This document shows, in pieces, positions 8,904 to 15,396 of a stretch of 64,000 nt of DNA. The position numbers were made by a program, and so were the translations under genes. Source of the DNA: JAHEJA01 sp965657215. Lineage in GTDB: Bacteria; Pseudomonadota; Alphaproteobacteria; Rhodobacterales; Rhodobacteraceae. The notes under the pieces are model-generated. The model saw only the letters and a program-made list of their open reading frames with translations, was not told the DNA's origin and did not search any database. Each line of letters starts with the position of its first letter. Within the stretch, counting starts at the first letter, position 1. The stretch is from contig CBFHNR010000008.1 in the NCBI GenBank assembly GCA_965657215.1, positions 1 to 64,000 on the forward strand, written 5' to 3'.

Positions 8904-8928
8904 GCCACGCGACAGCGTGGCTCATTTT
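8904..8928 (+). terminator. Possible terminator or leader hairpin before lysC
   Basis: A 7-bp perfect stem, GCCACGC with GCGTGGC, loop gaca, followed by tcatttt. The T run is weak, so it may be a terminator for the DUF1178 gene or a structure in the lysC leader. It does not resemble a lysine riboswitch. Confidence 0.45.
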
Positions 8929-8998
8929 GGGAATACTCCCTTGTACTTATAGTCACAAAATCATAAACCCCCTGCACTATATGACCAAAGGGAACAAA

Positions 8999-10237
8999 AT
9001 GCCCGTACTTGTGATGAAATTTGGCGGCACCTCTGTCGCGACATTGGACCGGATCAAACGCGCAGCAAAGCGCGTCGGATTAGAAGTTGCCAAAGGCTAC
9101 GATGTAATCGTTATCGTTTCTGCCATGTCTGGCAAGACGAATGAACTTGTCGGATGGGTGAATGAAACCTCCCCTCTCTATGATGCGCGCGAATATGACG
9201 CCGTTGTGTCCTCGGGCGAAAACGTCACTGCAGGTTTGATGGCTCTCACGTTGCAAGAAATGGATATCCCTGCCCGCAGCTGGCAAGGATGGCAAGTTCC
9301 CGTCAAAACGACCTCTGCCCATTCTTCGGCGCGGATTGAGGAAATTCCCTCTGAAAACATCACCACAAAATTCAACGAGGGTATGCGCGTCGCTGTTGTC
9401 GCTGGGTTCCAAGGGGTTTCGCCAGAGGGCCGCATTACAACGCTCGGACGTGGTGGATCGGATACAACCGCCGTTGCCTTTGCTGCTGCCTTTGATGCGG
9501 AACGCTGTGACATCTACACAGATGTTGACGGGATTTACACAACAGACCCCCGCATCGCAGAAAAAGCACGCAAACTGGACAAAATATCTTTCGAAGAAAT
9601 GCTAGAATTGGCATCTCTCGGCGCCAAAGTCTTACAGACTCGCTCCGTTGAACTTGCCATGCGCTACAAAGTGAAATTACGGGTTCTTTCAAGCTTTGAA
9701 GAACCCTCAGACGAAGCAGGTACCTTAGTGTGTGCCGAGGAGGAAATCATGGAATCTAACGTCGTATCAGGCATTGCATATTCTCGAGACGAAGCAAAAA
9801 TGACCCTCGTTTCCGTTGAGGACCGTCCAGGTATCGCAGCTGCGATTTTTGGCCCTCTTTCCGATGCAGGTATTAACGTCGACATGATCATCCAGAACAT
9901 CGGTGACGATGGGCGCACTGACATGACATTCTCTTGCCCAACAGATCAAGTTTTGCGCGCACAAAAAGCATTGGATGCCTCCAAAGCGTCTGGCGATCTC
10001 AACTATGTAGATCTCATCTCTGACACAAACGTTGCCAAGGTCTCTGCCGTTGGCATCGGAATGCGGAGCCAATCCGGTGTTGCGGCTAAAATGTTCAAGA
10101 CGCTCTCCGACGAAGGTATTAATATTAAGGTTATTGCGACATCAGAAATCAAAATTTCTGTGTTAATTGACCGTAAATATATGGAACTTGCCGTTCAGGC
10201 GTTGCATGATGCCTTTGAATTAGAGAAAGCATCATAA
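8999..10237 (+). CDS. lysC: Aspartate kinase
   Basis: 412 residues. It phosphorylates aspartate, the first step to lysine, threonine, methionine and diaminopimelate. The catalytic kinase domain has the start motif VMKFGGTSV, the nucleotide/aspartate motif TTLGRGGSDTTAVAFA and DIYTDVDGIYTTDPR. Two ACT domains follow, beginning near MTLVSVEDRPGIAAAI and KVSAVGIGMRSQSGVAAKM, as in lysine/threonine-feedback-controlled monofunctional enzymes. Start 8999 is chosen because KFGG should be close to the N-terminus; an in-frame upstream start at 8927 adds an unrelated 24 residues. ptsP follows after 14 bases, the common order in Rhodobacterales. Confidence 0.96.
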   Translation: MPVLVMKFGGTSVATLDRIKRAAKRVGLEVAKGYDVIVIVSAMSGKTNELVGWVNETSPLYDAREYDAVVSSGENVTAGLMALTLQEMDIPARSWQGWQVPVKTTSAHSSARIEEIPSENITTKFNEGMRVAVVAGFQGVSPEGRITTLGRGGSDTTAVAFAAAFDAERCDIYTDVDGIYTTDPRIAEKARKLDKISFEEMLELASLGAKVLQTRSVELAMRYKVKLRVLSSFEEPSDEAGTLVCAEEEIMESNVVSGIAYSRDEAKMTLVSVEDRPGIAAAIFGPLSDAGINVDMIIQNIGDDGRTDMTFSCPTDQVLRAQKALDASKASGDLNYVDLISDTNVAKVSAVGIGMRSQSGVAAKMFKTLSDEGINIKVIATSEIKISVLIDRKYMELAVQALHDAFELEKAS

Positions 10238-10251
10238 GGGGCACTTTGCCC

Positions 10252-12492
10252 ATGCCAGAAAGAACAGAGAGCGAAAGCCGCAAACTATTGGGTCGCCTGC
10301 GCGACACAATGGCAGAAGAAGGCGAAGGTCAGCAGCGGCTCAATAAAATCACTCATTTGATTGCAGATTCAATCGGATGCGAAGTCTGTTCTATCTATCT
10401 GTTCCGCGATGATGAAACTCTTGAACTCTGCGCGACAGAAGGTCTGCGCTCAGAGGCGGTACATGAAACCCGCCTTCGCATGGGCGAAGGTTTGGTGGGT
10501 CGTGTCGCCAAGCTCAACTCTGTGATTAATACCGCCGATGCCCCCAGTGAGCGGGGCTTTCGGTTTATGCCGGAAACAGGCGAGGAAATTTATTCCTCCT
10601 TCCTCGGTCTTCCAATTCAACGCCTTGGTGAAAAACTGGGCGTCTTAGTCGTCCAATCGAAAGACGCGCGGGAATTTACCGCAGATGAGATCTATGGCCT
10701 CGAAGTTGTTGCGATGATCTTGGCGGAAATGGCGGAGCTGGGTGCCTTTGTGGATGAAGGGTCTGCTTTAGGTGGCTTGCACCAACTCCAAAGACTTTTC
10801 CGCGCAAGCACGGCCCAAGAAGGGGCAGCCCGTGGGCATGTCTGGCTCCATGAGCCACGCGTTGTCGTCACCAATTTGGTCTGCGAAGATTCCACTGCGG
10901 AAAAGATACGGCTCAACGAGGCCGTGGATCAATTGCGCGCCAGCGTCGATGCCATGTTGGCCAATGTTAAATCCGGCGACAAAGAACAATTAGAAGTCTT
11001 AGAAGCCTACAAAATGTTCGCCCATTCCCGTGGTTGGATGCGGCGTATTGAGACGGATATCGAAACGGGCCTCTCTGCTGAAGCGGCCGTTGAAAAAGAA
11101 CAATCTGGCGCCCGAGCGCGTCTATCGCAGGTGTCGGACGCCTATATGCGTGATCGTCTTCATGACCTTGACGATTTATCAAATCGCCTCTTGCGCATCC
11201 TCACAGGTCAAGGCCGTGAAACAGGCGCCGAAATGCCCGCCGATCCGATTTTGATTGCCCGCAATATCGGTCCCGCCGAATTGTTAGATTATGGGCGCTC
11301 CCTGAAAGGGATCGTCTTGGAAGAAGGTTCTGTTGGCAGCCATGCCACAATCGTAGCCCGTGCTTTGGCTATTCCCTTGATCATTCATGCCAAAAACATC
11401 ACGACTGAGGCTTTGAATGGGGATGAAATCTTGGTGGATGGCGATCAGGGGATTGTCCATCTTCGTCCCGATGAAACCGTGGCGAATGCCTTCAATGACA
11501 AAATCGCGATGGAAGCCAAGGCGCAAGAACGCTACGCCGCTATCCGTGACGTGGAGACCGTAACACGGGATGGCACCCGTATTGACATGGTCATGAATGC
11601 AGGTCTTATGGCCGATTTGCCGAGCCTACAAAATTCAGGGGCTGAAGGTGTGGGGCTCTTCCGGACCGAATTACAATTCCTCGTTCGCAATAAAATGCCC
11701 AAACGCTCTGAGCTCTCCGAGCTGTATAGCCGTGTTATGGATGCAGCAGACGGCAAGCGAGTTGTGTTTCGAACTCTGGATATTGGCTCGGACAAAGTCC
11801 TCTCTTATATGCCCTTGATCAAAGAACCCAATCCCGCATTAGGGTGGCGGGCTATTCGTGTTGGGTTAGACAAACCAGGCGTCTTGCGGATGCAGCTTCA
11901 GGCTCTATTGAGGGCTGCAAAGGGGCGTCCCCTCAGTGTGATGTTTCCCTTCATTGCCCAACCCAGTGAATTCGACTTTGCACGCGCAGAAGTTGATAAG
12001 GCCCTAATGCGCGAAGAGCGTTTGGGGCATGTCCTGCCTGAGAGTATCGAGATTGGCGTCATGCTGGAAACGCCGTCGCTGGCCTTTGCACCAGATGCGT
12101 TTTTTTCCAAAGTGGATTTTATGTCCATTGGTGGGAATGATCTCAAGCAATTCTTCTTTGCAGCCGATCGTGAAAACGAACTTGTGCGCAAACGCTATGA
12201 CACATTGAACAGTGGCTTCATAAGTTTCTTGGAACTGATCGTGGAAAAGAGCAAACGCACGAATACGAAATTGTCATTCTGCGGCGAAGATGCGGGACGC
12301 CCTATCGAAGCCTTGGCTTTGGCCGCGATCGGGATAACGAATCTCTCCATGCGTCCCGCCTCGATTGGACCTGTTAAAAATGTTCTACTCAAATCGGACC
12401 TGACAGATATCAAAAAAGCCATGGATCGCGCATGTGAGAGTGGCGACGAATCTCTCCGCCAATCTATTATTGATGCTGTACGAAATAGCTAA
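10252..12492 (+). CDS. ptsP: PtsP, nitrogen-PTS phosphoenolpyruvate-protein phosphotransferase (EI-Ntr) with GAF domain
   Basis: 746 residues: an N-terminal GAF sensor domain (about 1-165), then the Enzyme I-like HPr-binding and phosphohistidine region with GSVGSHATIVARALAIP (catalytic His in GSH), and the C-terminal PEP-binding barrel (GLFRTELQFLV, GNDLKQFFFAADREN, FCGEDAG). EI-Ntr passes phosphate from PEP to NPr and EIIA-Ntr, linking nitrogen status to potassium and stress control. The ATG at 10252 is preferred over a TTG two codons upstream because of better spacing from AAGGGG. It lies in tandem with lysC. Confidence 0.95.
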   Translation: MPERTESESRKLLGRLRDTMAEEGEGQQRLNKITHLIADSIGCEVCSIYLFRDDETLELCATEGLRSEAVHETRLRMGEGLVGRVAKLNSVINTADAPSERGFRFMPETGEEIYSSFLGLPIQRLGEKLGVLVVQSKDAREFTADEIYGLEVVAMILAEMAELGAFVDEGSALGGLHQLQRLFRASTAQEGAARGHVWLHEPRVVVTNLVCEDSTAEKIRLNEAVDQLRASVDAMLANVKSGDKEQLEVLEAYKMFAHSRGWMRRIETDIETGLSAEAAVEKEQSGARARLSQVSDAYMRDRLHDLDDLSNRLLRILTGQGRETGAEMPADPILIARNIGPAELLDYGRSLKGIVLEEGSVGSHATIVARALAIPLIIHAKNITTEALNGDEILVDGDQGIVHLRPDETVANAFNDKIAMEAKAQERYAAIRDVETVTRDGTRIDMVMNAGLMADLPSLQNSGAEGVGLFRTELQFLVRNKMPKRSELSELYSRVMDAADGKRVVFRTLDIGSDKVLSYMPLIKEPNPALGWRAIRVGLDKPGVLRMQLQALLRAAKGRPLSVMFPFIAQPSEFDFARAEVDKALMREERLGHVLPESIEIGVMLETPSLAFAPDAFFSKVDFMSIGGNDLKQFFFAADRENELVRKRYDTLNSGFISFLELIVEKSKRTNTKLSFCGEDAGRPIEALALAAIGITNLSMRPASIGPVKNVLLKSDLTDIKKAMDRACESGDESLRQSIIDAVRNS

Positions 12493-12929
12493 GTATCTGA
12501 AATAATTACTTATAACCTGAACTTATGGACGAACTACCCCTTTGGGGAATAAGAATTTACGAAAGCTCGTGCTTTATTACCAACATAGAGCAAAGGAGCT
12601 AGTACAATGGAATTGATGCAAGTTAAGAACTTAGTTGTGTTTTATGCAACGCTGTCTCACGAGGCCGCTATGTCACCCGCTATTCCCGAAATGGAGCATC
12701 TTGGATCATTCGATTCAGAGCAACCGAATGACCGTGCAAATCCCCTCAGCTGTTCCGAAGGATAACGCCAGTGAAGGTGTCGGCACCGAGCCACGCCAAC
12801 AGCGGGTTCAATTCAACTCGCGCTGTTTGAAGGCCTATATCACATTGGCCAAATGCACCAAAACATCTGACCTGCATCGCATTTAAACACAAAAAATATT
12901 ACGCAAGTGACTTAGGACGTGATCAAAAT
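12493..12929. other. Accessory intergenic stretch with two small overlapping ORFs
   Basis: 437 bp between ptsP and the globin locus. It holds a short CCCC-ttt-GGGG hairpin around 12536-12546, then an SD-led 52-codon ORF at 12607 and a second 52-codon ORF in another frame (12728-12886). I see no tRNA and no strong terminator for ptsP. Confidence 0.5.
12607..12765 (+). CDS. Hypothetical small protein, 52 residues
   Basis: Not recognised. A strong AAGGAG lies 8 bases before the ATG, which is the main reason to call it. The peptide starts MELMQVKNLVVFYATLSHEAA, with a short hydrophobic stretch (LVVFYATL), then an acidic polar tail. A second ORF (12728-12886, MTVQIPSAVPKDNASEG to TSDLHRI, also 52 residues) overlaps in a different frame with no good SD. 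One possibility is a single gene broken by a frameshift near 12730-12765, reading from the first into the second frame. Both readings are unproven. Confidence 0.4.
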   Translation: MELMQVKNLVVFYATLSHEAAMSPAIPEMEHLGSFDSEQPNDRANPLSCSEG

Positions 12930-13343
12930 TTAAGTTAACTTTGGTGGGCGACCGTCCGTGTCTCGCAAACTTTCCAAGCCCAAGCTCAACCCTCGGCCGA
13001 TCCGATGGGCCATATGAGACCAGATTTCGCAATCCTGTTCGGTCAATTCTTCTGACAAGACACGATCAAAAAGCCCCAACCAAATCGCAAAGTGCTTCGT
13101 CTGAATAGCGGGCACTGTTGCATGCACCATCATCGGATTTCCCTAATACTCGGGCTCATACAGCAAGGCTTTCGCCCAAAAGGCTGTTATCTTTGCTTCG
13201 TGTTCAGCCCAAGCATGCGCGTCATCAGAAATCCGTTCATTAAAGATAGGCCCCAAAACGGGATGCCCGCGCACTTGAGCATAGAAGCGTGACACAACAC
13301 GTGCGATGTCCGCTTGGCTTGCCGCAATTCTAGGGCCATACAT
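12930..13343 (-). pseudogene. Group III truncated haemoglobin interrupted by an in-frame TAG
   Basis: The frame is open from ATG 13343 to TAA 12930 (137 residues) except for one TAG at 13143-13145. The first part carries the family motif VSRFYAQVRGHPVLGPIFNERI and ends ITAFWAKALLYEPEY. The second begins GNPMMVHATVPAI, containing the proximal haem histidine, and ends with a normal C-terminus. In relatives the sequence runs Y-x-GNPM-x-x-H without a gap, so the TAG replaces exactly one residue (for example CAG or AAG). The ATG overlaps the stop of the small membrane ORF (TAATG). Either a recent nonsense mutation, a sequence error or read-through; a fragment without the proximal His should not bind haem normally. 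Confidence 0.85.
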
Positions 13344-13498
13344 TAGGCCATCAATGCCCACATCGCGAATAAGATCACGATGAGATAGATCAACATGTTA
13401 AACATGGATCGAATAAGACCCTGATCACTTTCTGGTTCAACGTTGAGATATTCACAGACCTTTGTTCCAGGCCAAAGAATGATTTCTGCAATAGACAT
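13343..13498 (-). CDS. Small single-pass membrane protein upstream of the globin, 51 residues
   Basis: Not recognised by family. It starts MSIAEIILWPGTKVCEYL and has one clear hydrophobic helix near the end (MLIYLIVILFAMWALMA), so it should be an inner-membrane peptide with a short soluble N-terminus. An AGAGG sequence lies 7 bases before the ATG on the minus strand. Its TAA overlaps the ATG of the truncated haemoglobin by one base, so the two are translationally coupled and probably act together, perhaps anchoring or serving the globin in nitric-oxide or oxygen handling. That role is inferred from coupling only. Confidence 0.65.
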   Translation of the reverse strand: MSIAEIILWPGTKVCEYLNVEPESDQGLIRSMFNMLIYLIVILFAMWALMA

Positions 13499-13504
13499 GT
13501 GTAA

Positions 13505-13529
13505 ACCTCTGCTGTTTCATCACAGAGGT
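13505..13529 (-). promoter_or_regulatory. Hairpin that would mask the ribosome binding site of the globin operon
   Basis: On the minus-strand transcript, ACCTCTG pairs perfectly with CAGAGGT around an 11-base loop. The second arm contains the AGAGG Shine-Dalgarno of the 51-residue ORF, so folding would block translation of both coupled genes. The fold is seen; a regulatory role is inferred. Confidence 0.55.
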
Positions 13530-13546
13530 GACATAGCTCATTTAAT

Positions 13547-13563
13547 AGGTATTTAAAATACTT
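13547..13563. promoter_or_regulatory. Near-perfect 8-1-8 palindrome upstream of the globin operon
   Basis: AGGTATTT-A-AAATACTT, 7 of 8 positions symmetric, 49 to 65 bp upstream of the small-ORF ATG. The layout resembles the 8-1-8 sites bound by Rrf2-family nitric-oxide sensors such as NsrR (ATTT-N-AAAT core), fitting for a globin gene. The regulator itself is not in the window. Confidence 0.45.
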
Positions 13564-13610
13564 AAATTAAATAGTGAGACAAAATGCCGTTAATCCAGCC
13601 CCTAGCCCAC

Positions 13611-14360
13611 CTAATCCCAGCGCCAATGTATGAAAAACTCTTGGCCAATTTTTGGCTCATGCAACGTAAGGGTCGCAACGTTGTCTTTACAAACCAAGCC
13701 TGTCGGTGCTGCGGCAAGAGGTGTTGCAGACACCCTGCCCTCCGCCCAAATTTTCGAAGGGATCCTGCTTGGGGGAAAGATGGCCGTTAATTTTGCTTCG
13801 GCCGTTGGGTGCAGAATAAGTGAGCTAAAGAAATTTTCGGGATCGTTATATGGGTTTTTGAAATCTATTTCGTAACAAAATTTTGCCTGTTCGCCGTCGG
13901 TCAGCGCAGGATCAAACCGTTTTTCGTAATAATCTGTATTTCCACTTGTCTTGACTGGCGTGACCACTTGCCCATCCAGACGACACTCATTGATGTTGCC
14001 TGAGGTCATAAACAATTCCTCAAATCGCTCTAATTTCTCCGCAACAGTTGTCAGATCGATCTCTTCTCGCAAGCGCGCCATATCCAGATCTTCGAGAATT
14101 TCTACAGAAAAATTGAGCTCGTTGACAAAGTATTCAAAACCCAACCCAAGCGTACTAAAGGTTTCTAGATACTCATGAAACTCAGAGATCCCATCACGCA
14201 CGCTTGCTGCGTCAAATTTTTCAACGATGTTGCGAATGTGAATTTTTGCCGTTTCATCCGATATGCCCAAGACTTGAGCAATGGCTGTCCGCGTGGCCCC
14301 TCTAACCAACAAAGGCAGAACCTCTTTTTCTCGTGGCGTTAGGGACGGTGGACGCCTCAT
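13611..14360 (-). CDS. Atypical regulator: N-terminal LuxR-type HTH plus uncharacterised C-terminal domain (copy 2)
   Basis: 249 residues. It opens at once with a GerE/LuxR helix-turn-helix (SLTPREKEVLPLLVRGATRTAIAQVLGIS to AKIHIRNIVEKF, residues 6-50). LuxR proteins normally carry this at the C-terminus, so the domain order is reversed. The rest (about 190 residues) matches no family I recognise; it ends with a conserved block containing IPSKIWAEGR and finishing EFFIHWRWD. The neighbouring upstream gene is a paralogue with the same plan. Start 14360 gives an ATGA overlap with that gene and has GGAG 9 bases upstream. Probably a DNA-binding protein with a C-terminal ligand or partner domain. 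Confidence 0.75.
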   Translation of the reverse strand: MRRPPSLTPREKEVLPLLVRGATRTAIAQVLGISDETAKIHIRNIVEKFDAASVRDGISEFHEYLETFSTLGLGFEYFVNELNFSVEILEDLDMARLREEIDLTTVAEKLERFEELFMTSGNINECRLDGQVVTPVKTSGNTDYYEKRFDPALTDGEQAKFCYEIDFKNPYNDPENFFSSLILHPTAEAKLTAIFPPSRIPSKIWAEGRVSATPLAAAPTGLVCKDNVATLTLHEPKIGQEFFIHWRWD

Positions 14361-15229
14361 TCTACCCATCTCCAATGGATCGCATAGCGATTTTCAAATT
14401 TGGCATCTGGGACAATGACCTGTGCGCACTGACCTTTGATCTCAAAGGTCACATTTGGATCATCCACTGGACGCCCCAAGCGCGTATGCTCAAACCAAAC
14501 GTGCGCTGGCATCTGCTGTTTAGGGAAATTAAGGGTCATAATCAATTCGCCGATGGGTAGACCAACAGTAACAGCATGCCTTTCCTGATTGGCAAGATAC
14601 GCATTGACTAAGTCACATTCCAAAAGCCAGTTGAATTCATCGCCTTGCAAGCAGGTATCATCGGTTGAGCTGTTTACGACGTGTCGCCATGCTTCGACAG
14701 ACGCAGCGTCAGTGGGAGTTCCATTGACTCTTAGGTTTTCTACCTGACCCCAGACGTGCTGAACACTTTGAATAGTGATACTCTCTGGCTTGATCGCAAC
14801 AACATCCCAATCCTTAACAAGGTGCGCATCCGTTCGGTTCTCGTGCAAAGTGACGGTATTGCGGTTCGTCTTTATAAAATAGTTAAAATTCATTCCCTCA
14901 GGCAAATACAAACGCGCGTATTCTTGCATGGCGGTATAGCCTTCGGGCACCGTCTTAACACCGAATTTTTTCAAGAGCTGTCGTGTATGGAATTTAATCG
15001 TTTCACTAGAAACGCTCAGGGTTTGGGCAATTTCGATACGTGTCGCCCCACTTAGCAAAAACGGCAACACTTCTTTTTCACGTTCGGTCAAAATCGGCGG
15101 CTGTTTCAATGTGCTGTTTCCATCAAACAAATTCACTCGGAATGTAATAATCTTTGGGTCAATAAGAACTCCCCCCTTTGGGGGAGTAGCTAACGCGTAC
15201 CCTTGCCATATCTGCGGGTTAAAATCCAC
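14357..15229 (-). CDS. Atypical regulator: N-terminal LuxR-type HTH plus uncharacterised C-terminal domain (copy 1)
   Basis: About 290 residues if the GTG at 15229 is used; the start is uncertain (weak SD). The HTH lies at residues 45-95 (ILTEREKEVLPFLLSGATRIEIAQTLSVS to IKFHTRQLLKKFGV). As in copy 2 the remaining 190 residues are unfamiliar, and the C-terminal blocks align between copies: LTAIFPPSRIPSKIWAE with LIMTLNFPKQQMPAHVWFE, and EFFIHWRW with RYAIHWRW. The pair arose by tandem duplication and has diverged strongly, suggesting a heterodimer or two inputs. The codon style resembles its neighbours. Not linked to the luxI gene at 40 kb. Confidence 0.75.
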   Translation of the reverse strand: MDFNPQIWQGYALATPPKGGVLIDPKIITFRVNLFDGNSTLKQPPILTEREKEVLPFLLSGATRIEIAQTLSVSSETIKFHTRQLLKKFGVKTVPEGYTAMQEYARLYLPEGMNFNYFIKTNRNTVTLHENRTDAHLVKDWDVVAIKPESITIQSVQHVWGQVENLRVNGTPTDAASVEAWRHVVNSSTDDTCLQGDEFNWLLECDLVNAYLANQERHAVTVGLPIGELIMTLNFPKQQMPAHVWFEHTRLGRPVDDPNVTFEIKGQCAQVIVPDAKFENRYAIHWRWVE

Positions 15230-15396
15230 TGGACCGTTAGGATTCGCTGGACTATAAGGCGCCTATGGAATTCAAATTCGGTATCATTATTCGAATTATA
15301 TGCCCGGCGCTCTAAACACGAGCCGCCGGGACAAGGCGTTTGACCCATCGCGCCGCCACCCCCAGACATTTAAAACTTATCCAAGGATCACACAAA

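Noticed and set aside
8847..8998. Lysine riboswitch in the lysC leader
   Set aside because: The 150-bp leader shows only one short hairpin and none of the conserved lysine-riboswitch core.
15230..15396. T-box or tRNA gene before ileS
   Set aside because: No T-box sequence, specifier stem or cloverleaf could be found in the 167 bp.
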